Below are positions 23,689 through 35,169 of a stretch of DNA of 64,000 bases, in pieces. This stretch comes from Echinococcus granulosus (lineage: Eukaryota > Platyhelminthes > Cestoda > Cyclophyllidea > Taeniidae): NCBI RefSeq assembly GCF_000524195.1, contig NW_020170427.1, positions 266,627 through 330,626 of the forward strand, written 5' to 3'. Below the pieces are notes generated by a model. The model saw nothing but the letters and a program-made list of their open reading frames with translations, did not search any database and was not told the origin of the DNA. Within the stretch, counting starts at the first letter, position 1. The number at the start of each line of letters is the position of its first letter. A program made the position numbers and the translations under genes.

Positions 23689-26374
23689 TTACCCTGTTAA
23701 AAGTCCAATGTTGGTGGTTTCTGGATCTGGAGATTTTGTCTGTTTATTAAGTAGTCTACTAGCGTCCCTTTTTCACATCTATATTAGTGAAGACGGATAA
23801 TGGTAATAAAAGCTGAAATTTACAAAATGTGATTCTATCCGGTAAGAAACATTTATGCTTTTGTCCACAGACTGAGGATAATCCTCAGAAATATGTAAAG
23901 TCGACATCATCGTTTAGTTCATTCTAAAACCTTTAATTTTACTGACTGAAAAAAAGATTCTGCAAATCCGCCTCCTGAATTTCAGAATGCTTACATGGTC
24001 ACCTCTGGATGCAACTTTCTGGACTTCTCACAAATCGTTGTTATAACAAAATAATGGCGATCTCTAAGATGTAAATGGCTACTAAGTAAATCTTCTTTTT
24101 ACATTTCAGTTGCAACTCATTTACAATTAAAGCAATTTTGTAAAACATTTGATGAGTTGCTCGGTTACAAGCTCTTATCGAAGTACATTTTATTAAATTT
24201 AGGAGTGACTCTGTTCAAAACGGAGAAAACCTGACGTGACTGTAAATCATTTCCTCCAATATGATTTTTAAATATTATTTTATGATTTACTTGACCTTGT
24301 TCATAGCGGTTAAAGTAAACCGGACTCAATCCATGTCACCATTTTTAAGAACAATTAATCTTTAACATAGTTTTATGGCGAGCAATTGTTACTCAATCCT
24401 TTGAAAGAGTAATTTAAAGAGTTTTAGGGTGCAAAAACATATCCTCTGAAATAGAATTTCCCAAATTTGATTACTGGTACGAACAAATCTCTTTAATATT
24501 CAGTTTCTTCAGAAAAATTCATTTTTAAAAGAAAATGAGCTTTGTAACTTATACCGAATCAAATCAGGCGTTTTAAAAATAAATAAAGTCAGATCCGCAG
24601 CAGATTGTTTAGTTAACCAATCCGATTTAAGCGAAAGACACCTGAAATATAAGCAGGCTTGCATCACAAACTATTTACTTATTCTAATTAGTAGCATGGC
24701 TATGGTAACATTTTGTAACGTTCACGTCCGTATGAAAAGCGAATGTGCCAAAAAATAGACAAAAATTGTTAGGTAGATTGGCAAATAGCACGTTTAAGCG
24801 CTGCAGGTTTTTAGACTATTTTAAGAAGCGAACTCATACTTGCCTTGAAGGAACAAAGTAAAAGTCGCCGCTCAAGCAAAAACAGAAACCACATTTATTA
24901 ACTACGTACTTTTAGGTAAATTATGACTCTCTTTGTCTAAAATGCATAACTCTATGGTAAAGAAGAATTTCGACAACTTTATTTATTAATCGGACTTTTA
25001 TGTCACTTTAATCTGTCGAGGTTTTTATATTATTTTCTTTGTAGCTTCATCTTGGAAAATATCCGTAGGATGGTGCTGAAAGCCGAAGACAGCTTTAACT
25101 CTCATACGTCAGGTAGTTCAATCATTACTTGGCCATAAGATTACATCTTCGATCATTAAACTGTCAAAAGTATCAAAAATAGTAAGCTTATTCAACTACT
25201 TCTAAGCCATCTGCAAATAAGTAGTATGTAACCGAGGTGTGTCCAGATTTAGCCTAGTAAAAAGTGTCAACTCAACCTGTCTCTACCTTATGCGAAATTT
25301 GTTTGAAAACGAATTGAAAACCGAAAAACACTAATGTCAGAATTACTTTTATCATCAGTCCCAATTAACTAGGTCATTTGCGCAAGCTATATTTTACAGG
25401 AATGTCATTTCCAGACAGTGGAGGCATTTAACGTATTTTCTTAGTTTTAACTATTTTTCAACAAACCAATTTCCTATTGGTGTTCAATTTATTTCTAGTT
25501 TTATTCACAAATGAAATTTTTTCGTTCATAAATGTCGCCTTGATGCCAGACAGTGACAGCACGTACAACTCTCTCACTTGCCACAATCTTGACTGTGGTC
25601 TTGTGTATCACGTGTGATGAGAGGAATTTTGAGCAAAAACTGTAAAAGTGCTTCACCATCATTGCAGTAGTGACAGCTGAAGTTCACTAAGTCAAGGATT
25701 TACAGGGTTTGTGTCAAGGAGAAGTAACATCTTACTTAAACAAACTGGCAGAATTGCAGTGAAGGTACACAGACCCCCTTCCCCTTTGCCTCCCTCTCCT
25801 TTCGCCGGTTTTTTGATAATTCTTAACGATTTCATTGTTGTTCACTAGTAAAAAAAGCCCTCCAGCTCTAATGACACAGTTGTTAGAGTTGATTACAACA
25901 AGGGTGTCCGCTCGCACACACACGGGTACGTATCGAATGGCCCAATTAATTATAAGACAAGGCGGCAAAAAACCCATGGAGAAGCAAAGAAAAAGTGCCT
26001 TTAGCAAGAGGCAGCCCGTGCTTTTCATGGGTCGGAGGTCGTTTTTGTAATCTCACAAATTAACGCATTCATTGTCGTGTTGTAGGCCGTGGGGGCGAAG
26101 CAAAGAGGAGAGGAGAGGCATAGAAAGCTTCCATATTCTTCCCCTGTGGAAACAGCTGTTCAAATGTATGAATAAGCATTTATAGAGGAGCAGCACTTAA
26201 ACGGAATGTTAGCCATGGAGGCTTTAGAATTTCGTTAATCATGCTAGCAAGTGGATAGCAGCATTTTGGTGGATTAAACTTAAAACTTTTACTAACTAGA
26301 CGCGTCACTTCACTTGAATTTTTCCACCCTGATTGTAATTCACTTATAATCAGTTTCGTTGAGAGCAATTGGAT
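23689..26374. other. AT-rich unannotated spacer
   Basis: I find no dispersed repeat and no credible gene. A 9-bp stem (GCAACTCAT 24112-24120 with ATGAGTTGC 24152-24160) can form a hairpin. The 98-codon minus frame at 25732-26028 shows no family resemblance. Confidence 0.4.
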
Positions 26375-27264
26375 TGCAACAATTTGGCTGTCTAGCTCTT
26401 CTTTTAGATTACGTAGACACTGAAAGGCATAGCCTCCGGATCATGCCGGTCACCCTCCAATCCTTCTGTGCTCTAACAATACATACTCTGCCCCAGTATT
26501 GTCTTTTTTGGCTTTAGAAAAGACTCGGGCCGCTACACTAATGGCAGTAAAAACCGATTCTAAGGTACAACCACACTGATGTCTGTTGCTGAATGCTGAA
26601 CCTTAATGTGACGGGACAATGGCAATGGCTGTGTGGTATGTGGTGACACCTAACAAAAGGTTTAATAATGACGTTTATCTTCCACAACTACCCCAGTTTC
26701 GTGATCTGCAGAAACGCTACTAACTACTGAAGCAACACCAGCTTTAAATGTAGATCATCCCGTCTTTTATTAAATGACTCCGGTTTTAGTCCAGTGTCCT
26801 TCCGACTAGCGATGAGCATAGGAGATGGCCAGCATGCTCCCCGTCCCTCAGTACAGTTCCTAAACGGGACGAAACTACATATCAAGTAAGACTACCGAGA
26901 GGTTTCAGTGACGTTGTGGACAAATATCTTTTCAAATGCACTCAAATTCAATGACTGGTGCGGTTGGTTCTTTGGTGACTTTCCTACATCACCGACTACG
27001 TTGTAATAGCCGACGTGGGAGGCTGACCAAGAGGAGCGCTGAGGAAGACACTCAAATGGGAAAGGGGCCGATGTAATTATTTTAGTGTATAACATTTTTT
27101 CATAACAGACCATTTAGGACTCCGCCGTATTTTCCTCTTCGGGCAGACTGGCCTCTGGACCATGTCAGCTGCCCCCTTTCCCCATCCCTTCCCTACATCG
27201 ACAAACATATCCAGTGCCAGTTCTATGTCTTCTAATCTCTTTGTAAATGTCTCAGAGAGCTACA
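26375..27264 (+). mobile_element. TRIM-type LTR element, full length with clear LTR boundaries
   Basis: The 5' LTR is 26375-26537 (TGCAAC...GCTACA). The 3' LTR is 27072-27264 (TGTAATTATT...AGCTACA). A polypurine tract GGGAAAGGGG at 27058-27067 lies four bases upstream of the 3' LTR, where an LTR retrotransposon needs its plus-strand primer. CTAATGGCAGTAA follows the 5' LTR at the primer-binding-site position. The internal region is somewhat shortened (total 890 bases). Confidence 0.9.
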
Positions 27265-28560
27265 TACAGAATAAAAAGTTAACACTTTTGCTTGATTAGT
27301 TTCAAGTATAAACACAGAACTGACTAAATTGAAATCAATTCCCTAGACGTGTCCCTAAATTGCGCCAAGCAAGATGGAGGCAAAAATTTTTATCCTTTTT
27401 GGCAGGAATTCTTTTGACATTTTTGAGTATGCTACTAGTTATTCTAAGAATTCCTGTCACTTCGTGAGTATTTGCGGGTGACGCGCCTTGACACGAATTG
27501 AGAGCGATGTTTAAAGATCCTTCAGCCTAAAGGCAGGAGGGCTTTTAAAATAGACTACCATTTTACTAGTGGAAGAATATCTTCCAGCAGTCAAATTTTT
27601 TCCAGGAAGTACCAGCTATAAACATAAATAAGAGGGAGAATTATGTTTTAGTGGGACTTACAGTTCGACATAAGGTAAGGGCCGAGTCTGTCCTATTACC
27701 AGTAACAGTCGTGGATTTTGTGTCACCTCAGACACCCTTAATCAAGACGGAAGACATCAACGGTAGTGATTACATGCCTGCTGCTGCGTCGTAGGTGGTG
27801 ATAAATGCAATTTCTTCTCATCGAAGACATACAACTTGCAAGCACTAGTACCTATATTAAAGTTCAAGCACTGTCACAATATAGTGACGGGGCGCCCCGC
27901 ATTGTTATTTAAACAACTTGAAGTTAAAAAGTCTAAAGACTGCTCGCCATGCCTCTGTATGTCTATTGGTTCTAACTCTTTCTCAGATCATCACCAAAGC
28001 ACTAGAAACGCCTTTCTAGCTCTAGTTGGTAGACACATAACAGCTGTTGAAATTACACATGGGGTAAGCAAGATAAATTAAGCAAGTTTGCTAAGGCAAG
28101 TGTAGAGATGTGTTCCCAGCTGGACCTGATGCCTTCTAACAGAAGCATTTTGTCTAATGTTTGTCTTCCAGCATGTTAATTCTACCAGAAATTGGCAGCA
28201 ATGTCATTTAATCGGTATGTCGCTACCACTATCACCACTTTCACACTTGTGTGTGCGTGTGAGCGTGAAGGTAGCCAGCGCGCCATCAGCCTGCTGAAGT
28301 CATGTGCCTCTGGTCGCGGGTACTCCGCTTGTTAACAGCATAATTAGGACGACCTCCCGTAACAGTGTGTGCGTTAGCTGAAGGAGAGTGCGGTAATTGC
28401 CACCAATTTGTCAACATGTGTCGGGGCTAATTTCCATGCTCTTTGCGTTCACACCTCGGGGTGTTGTAAATGCTGAGAGAAAAAAAGGCGACTAGAGGCT
28501 GCGAACTTCACATGAAATGTAAATTTTGCACCATGACATTGTGCACCTTCAAAGCGCTCT
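27265..28560. other. Unannotated spacer
   Basis: No dispersed repeat recognised and no gene supported. The 81-codon frame at 27836-28081 shows no recognisable domain. Confidence 0.4.
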
Positions 28561-28786
28561 GACACTCTCTTTTAATTTTGTGTAAATTAGTCCGCTCATA
28601 CTGCTGCTACCACCGCCGCTAATGTCGCTGCCGACATGGAATACCATTTGGCGCCAAATACATATGTCAGCGTTTTCACCCTCCCGGATACCTCGTGCTT
28701 TCTACTGCCTGACTTAAAGGATAGCCACAGCTCATATCATTCCTTGTGTTTTATGCCACAAAAGCAATTTCTGAAATTTCATCCAC
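28561..28786 (+). repeat. Inverted-repeat family B, left copy
   Basis: About 225 bases that recur in inverted orientation at 32919-33195. The best-conserved block, GTCGCTGCCGACATGGAAT (28624-28642), is identical in both. Other shared blocks include AAGGATAGCCAC and, further on, GCCACAAAAGCAATTTCTG, which is partly changed in the partner. No open frame is conserved. Confidence 0.7.
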
Positions 28787-29058
28787 AGGTGAAGTGTTCT
28801 TGAGTTTTGTTTGGGGGGGCACGGGGTTCAAGGAATTGCAACAATGTTAGTACACTTAGGAGCTGTTGTCTACTAACGCTATTAAGGAATTGAGCTAAGC
28901 ACTCCGACAAGTTCCACTTTTGCAGTCTACCTTTATAAAACAATCGCTGACTTTCGGAGAAGAATTTATCGTAATAGCCCAAAAAATGGTCTCTTGTGTC
29001 AAGATGTACTGTTCAAAGACTGAAGGAAACTTATTCATCCGCAGACCAAGAACACCAC

Positions 29059-29253
29059 TGTAATACCTTAATTATTTATTTAGCTCTCAGTTTTGGTAAC
29101 TGGTTAATTAAAGACTTCGCCTTAGTACCTTTGCTGGGGGGCCTGACTTTTGCGTTGTGCCAGTAGCCCCCGGCCCTAATGTACATCGACAATACATATT
29201 CTGCCCGAGTACTATATCTTCTTTCGTCTTCAGAGAAGTCTCGCGGCTCCACA
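29059..29253 (+). mobile_element. TRIM solo LTR, complete
   Basis: A complete 195-base LTR from TGTAATACC to CTCCACA. It contains TACATCGACAATACATATTC, part of the conserved LTR core. No internal region lies on either side and I see no target-site duplication. Confidence 0.87.
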
Positions 29254-30239
29254 TCTCTATCTGATTTGTTTTCTCAGGCTCAACCAATCCATTTCGGACA
29301 CTCTAATGTAACCACTTACCTCTTATAACGTGGATGTTTTTACCATGCAAACTAATTACCTAAGACAAGAAAATGAGTTAAGGAAAATCTTACGAGAGTC
29401 TAGTTGGGAGAAAATTTATGCGAAAACTCTGCACAACCACAGCAAATAAGCCGTTCAGTATGACTCTCATTAATGCTGATTATTACAGCTGCATACGTCT
29501 AGATCGTTTAGCACGACGTTTCCATTCTTATGGTGACATGACCCTGACCACCAATACCTACAGCCCCTTCACATCACGGATCTTCCAAGATTACCCTAAC
29601 TATAGAAATTCAGGAATTCAAATCAAGGGAGCTTGGGAGGCAGACTATTTGTGGTAAAATAAAGTTGTAATTTTTAAGACCCCACAATATGAGTTGTGCG
29701 GTTTGCGTGAAAGGAAAGTGTCTACCCTATCTTAGCGCCTGAATGCAGATTGTGGAGAACAGTGCGAAGGATTGGCATGATTGCCGTACTTTTTACGACC
29801 AAACTCTTGAATAGTTGATTAATCTGAAATTATTTCAATATAACTATTATCAGAAGGAACATACTCAGAAAGAGCCAGCAGTTCATTTAGAAAAGATGCA
29901 GTCGTGGAATGGAGGTGTTTGACGGTTGGGGTATTAATAAGGGAGCGTCTACTTATCATCAGTAATGAAAGTAGAAACCTCCATTTTTAAGGCTGAAAAA
30001 ATTTCCTTTATTTTTTCACCTTAAAATGCACATAGGAAAATAATGCGATTTTCGCAATGGATTACATCCTGTCCGACTTGTTCTCCAATTAGATTAGTAT
30101 CATTATACAGCCTTACTCGCTGTTGACCCTACTTTAAACAACTTACCTCAAATCTAGGTAAACAAAGATTAGGTCATGATTTAAGCTGTAACAGAGGCTG
30201 CTGTTTCAGAGGTGTGTCAACATTAGAGTCTATATTTAG

Positions 30240-31210
30240 TGCAGGACCTGGATTGTTAGTTCAACTCTTCGTCTTAGTTATGTGGAGACTGAAGAGCATG
30301 GCGGCATGGCTTCCACGTAATGCTAGTAGCCACTCAAACCTTTCTGTGAGTCGACAATGCATATTTAGCCTTAATATTATGTCTTCAGTCGAAGCTCTAC
30401 ATTGGTGGCAGTGGAAAGCAAACTCGATCATAAAGACAACCACCCTGATTTCTGCTGCTGGGAGATAAATCTTAAAGAGAGGAAAGCATATGGTTCGGAT
30501 GGAAGAATCTGTGATGCCTCTGTCAAGTTCTTCAGTCCCGTGTTATGCAGGAACACCATTAACAACTGCAGTGACGCTAGCCACGGATTATCTGTGAAAG
30601 TTCATTACAGAGCTGTTTACGGTAACTTTATAAAGATGTCAATGAAATAAACACGTAACACTTTCCCTACCTCTCTCCTAGCTGGATGGAAGACAAATAT
30701 ATATGGCTAGGCAGCAATGGGGTAAAAATAAAATAACAACTAGGAATAGACGGGAGACCTTATCCAAAGAAACCATTTTAAACCCCGTTCCTTTCAAATG
30801 ACTCCGCGTTTTAGACTGGCGTTATCACAGCTAGTGATGGACATGCTAGATTTCAAGCACATTTTTCCTTTTCCTTGATACAGAATCCAAACAGGACAAA
30901 ACCCTAGATCCAGTAGAATTGCTAGGAGGGGTCAGTGAAGGTGAAGCCAGATATCTTCTTGGTTTTACGCAAATTGGACAATTCGTGAGGTTGGTTCGTG
31001 GGTGTTTTGTTTGTAAAGCACCGACTACTTTGTAATGGGTGACGCGGTAGATTGACTGAGGGAAGTATTGGGGATCTAACTCAAATTGAGCGATTTTGCG
31101 GCCACCGAAGGGCACTACCCTTGTACTTTCGCCCAGCAGCCCACACCAGTAGCCCCTCTGCTCTCTTATTATGCCTTCTTTCGTCTGCAGCGAAGTATCA
31201 AAGCGCTACA
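30240..31210 (+). mobile_element. TRIM-type LTR element, full length with the best primer-binding site
   Basis: The 5' LTR is 30240-30401 and ends GCTCTACA. After one spacer base comes TGGTGGCAGTGG (30403-30414), matching over the first 9-10 bases the complement of a eukaryotic tRNA-Leu 3' end (...CTGCCACCA). The internal region carries the family's conserved blocks. The 3' LTR is about 31087-31210, ends GCGCTACA, and lacks some central sequence. The open frames at 30214-31449 fall on this element or its 3' flank and are not genes. Confidence 0.9.
30403..30414 (+). other. Putative tRNA-Leu-type primer-binding site of a TRIM element
   Basis: TGGTGGCAGTGG directly follows the 5' LTR. A primer-binding site beginning TGG pairs with the CCA tail of a tRNA; TGGTGGCAG fits tRNA-Leu. 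The same place in other copies reads GTGGCAGCAG, ATGGCAGAGG or ATGGCAGTAA. Confidence 0.65.
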
Positions 31211-32918
31211 CTTGTCAAAAAGATGCTGTTAAATTCCTGTTTGATATTTATCCATTCACCTTTTTTAGAACCCAGTCTAGATATGACGAAATTGGGTACT
31301 ACCAGAACACCGTCATTTCGATCATCCGACACCGCCACCGCCACCACCGTCGCCAACCAAGTAAGTGCCATGCAAATTCCGGTGAAGTTAAACTAAACGT
31401 CTCTAAGCGATGTCATAAAAAAGGTTGTCTCAGCCAAGCGTGTGCGTGAGAGAGAGCTTGTTGGCGTTGCCCCAACAGCAACTGTCACTTTCTGCAAATG
31501 CGTCCCTCCAAGTCACTGATCCCTTTTTTCATCCATTTCGTAGCAATGTCATTTGCCTCCTGCCTTCACCGCCTAGAGGATACTGCGGTGAGGAGCCTTG
31601 CGCCTAGCAAGAATAGACAATATTTAAGGAGATAAATTACCCCTCCGGGATAAAAAAGTTCCCTTATTAAGTTTTTCTGCCACCGTTTGCAAGGCTTCTT
31701 GCATGTATGTGCGCATGTCGGGCTTGTTAAAATCATGATGAATGGCGCTATTAGGGATTTTAACATTCAAATTTGATGATGACTTTCGGCTGAAACGGAG
31801 CATAAATGAATCGCAAATTGCTATCAGCTATAGTTATACTAAAACGAAGGACTGTGAATGAGAAGAATTGTGCCTATACTTGCCCATAATCAAGATCCAA
31901 AGTCGCCTCCATGGACTATTTAAAAAGTGAACATCTTGAGAGACCACAGAGACAGTTTTAAATCATTGCATTTGGAACTCAAATGAGGATGCAATCGAAA
32001 TTCTTTACTGCAAATTTTCCTTCTACTGCAAAGGAATAATCACTTTAAAATGACTTGAGGTAAATTATCAATTCCAGAGTTTAGCTAAAGAAAGTATGAC
32101 AATTATGCCAGCCCCTGTCATTGTTCTCCACAATCGCCATAGTGACGTTATGAAACCGTAGTTAAATCCTCGATTAGGAGAGGCACTTAGAAGGAGATTC
32201 GGGCATTTAGCTTTTAAGCTAACCGCACGACTCAAAGTAAGGGATGTTGGACAGTTCAGTTTCATTTCATCCGTAATAGGCCGACTTCTAAGCTCAACTA
32301 ATTGAAATCCCTTGAATTGCGAGAGTTCGGGTGTACTTAGTAGCGCTACAAAGAAGTAGATCTGTGATATGAAGAGACTGTGAATGTCTGTTGTTGGGAT
32401 CATTTCACCCAGAATGAATAATGGCCTCATTCAAAAGCACGTAGTTTTCGTTTGGAAACGCATGGCGTTATGGCAGCCAACATCGATGAGGGTTTTTCTT
32501 AACAGCTTTTCTGTTGCTTTTATGCATCCAATTCATCCCAAAGAAACTATCATAAGATTAGTCTCAAATCAATTTCTTGTTTTAAATAATGGGTTTGCAT
32601 TTTAGTGCCTTCAAGCTTTAAGAAATAAGTGGTTGCACTAAAATGTCACAAGGGGGTTGATTAAACTTAGATTTCCAAATCAGGCATAGAGACCAATCGG
32701 TCTGAGAATGATCACATATTTTTTCGTCTTTGAATGGTATACCTTCACACAAAAGATGCCTTTATGGGCTATGGTTGGTTCTAAGAATCTACCAGATCTT
32801 CCCTCAAGGAAAGCGGACTGTGAAACGGAAAACCTTTAGAGAAATTGACGCGCCGGTGTTATTGCATTTCCATGAGCCCACTGCCCTGATAACAATCTCA
32901 TAGACATTTCAAGCGTCT
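31211..32918. other. Unannotated spacer
   Basis: It holds a short CCACCG-rich low-complexity stretch near 31330 and, at its right edge, a hairpin with stem TCATAGAC/GTCTATGA near 32898-32922. No gene is supported; the minus frame at 32068-32430 has no recognisable domain. Confidence 0.4.
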
Positions 32919-33195
32919 ATGAAATACCAGAAATGGTTTTTGTGGTATAAGATATAAAGGAAGATACGAGTCGTGGCTATCCTTCAGTCAAGCAGTTGTT
33001 TTGTGTGCTAGTAGGAGGTACAGGGCATCCAGGAGTGTGAAAAGCGGACATTTCTTTGATGCTAAATGACATTCCATGTCGGCAGCGACATCGACGGCGG
33101 CCATAGCAGCAGCAGATGCAGTAGTGTTGAAAATTACATTTCACAGTAGTGTACTACCAATTGGCTGTATTTACACAGTTAAAATGGATGTCACT
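32919..33195 (-). repeat. Inverted-repeat family B, right copy
   Basis: The reverse complement of this stretch aligns with 28561-28786 along its length, with several small insertions. The core ATTCCATGTCGGCAGCGAC (33072-33090) is the exact complement of the left copy's core. The two copies lie 4.1 kb apart, in opposite orientation. Confidence 0.7.
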
Positions 33196-35155
33196 TTTTA
33201 AAAATTTTCAAAATCGTATCTTACTTGGGTTTTTGAAATAAATGCTACCTCAAAGTTGGGCGCATGAGGGATCTTATCACTTACCATTTATGATGGTGAA
33301 ATGCTTAAAGGTTTGCAACCGTTGGATACCACTCAGGTCTTACCAGGATTCAGAAAAGCACACACATTTATGTTCATCCTTTTTACAAAGTTTAAAGTTG
33401 CACTTACAAATCACTAAGAGAAATTTTGTCGTTCTTATTCATGAGATGTTAATTAAGAAACTGGACCGATCGGGGATTATTGCACGATTTTGTTTACGAA
33501 TTTGCCAAGTTCCGAATGTTTTAAGACTTAAAAAGAGCCAGAAAATTGCTAATTACTGATCATGTGGCAAGTACAGCCCTATCATATGGTCCACCACATG
33601 TTACTTTAGCGTTATAAGTAGTACGCAGAAATTTTGCTTTTTCATGATAGTAAAGCCGTCGTCGCAGGCTCCTTCCATCTCTTAAATGCTTACTAAACAC
33701 AAATTTTGAAGATTACATAAATGAGCCTGACACTGTCTACCAATTCACAATCTTATATTTATTCTCCTAATCATTTACTAATCTAATCACTAAATACTTC
33801 TTACGACTATGTAGACGATTTTGTTAAAATGACTCCCATTAAAAATAAGACAAGCTTAACAATGGAATCTTTGCCTCGAAGACCAACTTAACCTAGTTCA
33901 GTGTTCTGGCAGGGTTGGGGATAACTGAAGAGAAATTGCGGTTCCAATGCTGATCAATTGAAGCTCACCGAATGCTCGAAATCAGTCACTAAAGTAATTT
34001 TAAACAATTTCAGCCAGATTCGATTAACTTTTCTCCAGTGAATATTTCACTTGTAAGTTTTTTATCGCTTTTAGCTGCTAATATAATTATTATATCTGTA
34101 GGCCGATTCCAATGCCCTCCATCCCAGTGGGGATTAGTTCATTCTCCTTCGGTATCCTCAGCACCACCACCGTGAAGGCTCAAAATTTCCATTAAAATAT
34201 TCAATCCGGCATTAACTTGTACACAGTTATGATAATCCTTAGGCAATGGTTGAGACGGGAAGCTTATTGCGTCTATGTTTGACTTGACAAAGGTTAATGA
34301 AGATCTCCCATCACCCCAGGAATTGGGGATGGCCGAATTGCGCAGAAACAGGGTGTAATTATGTGCTCTTATCAGTCTCGCCGTAAGTTTAAACTTATTC
34401 CTTTTTCAACCACCGGAATACCAAGCAGAATGTGCGAATACAGAAGCATTGCCTTGCCTTTATGAAATTAGGGATCCTCTTTACAGTTTCGCCTAAAAGC
34501 TACAAGGTTCCCCATCCAATCAACTACTGATATCATTCAAAAAAGGAATGAACAATGGGTTACCTGACTGGATTGTGATTTCTAGCTATGTATACCACTC
34601 TCTTGATCACGCCCTTTTAAGCCTGTTTTGTAGGACTACGAAAAAGTATGATCTATTTAGACGTACACTTAACAATTGAGAATCTAATGACCTGAAAGTA
34701 AAAACTCCATGCAGGTTGATCTCTTGGCATCTTGTTAATGTCCTACTAAATTGTCTGTTTTAAGCACTATTTTGGAATTTTAGATCATTACTGTCATCTG
34801 GCAAACAAATTAAGGCAAGAATTGGAAACAAGAGGACAGTTTCACTAGGGGAGTAGTAGATAACTTCAGCCCTGTTATCACTCACCCTCATTGTTGGCTG
34901 AATCAATCACGTAGACACACATGCAAACACATGTTAAAGGTGGCTGCATACTGAACGCCCAATCTGCTATTCCGTCTCTAAATCAGTTCCTTACATAAGC
35001 GTGTGGATTTGAGTAATCGAGGGATCGTGATAAAGGGGAGGGTGGGTGGGGGTGTGATCAAATGTCATTGTTGTAGTGAAATGTGACACTCCCTTTCTCC
35101 CTCCGTCCCACGTTGAACGAATAAACCTTTATTTATTAACTCTACTTTGTTTTGC

Positions 35156-35169
35156 GTGTGTGTGTGTGC
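35156..35169. repeat. (TG)n microsatellite
   Basis: Seven near-perfect TG units, seen directly. Confidence 0.9.

Noticed and set aside
25732..26028. 98-codon minus-strand frame with a hydrophobic N-terminus
   Set aside because: No family resemblance; its interior includes simple G/A-rich and AC-rich sequence, and no splice or poly(A) context was found.
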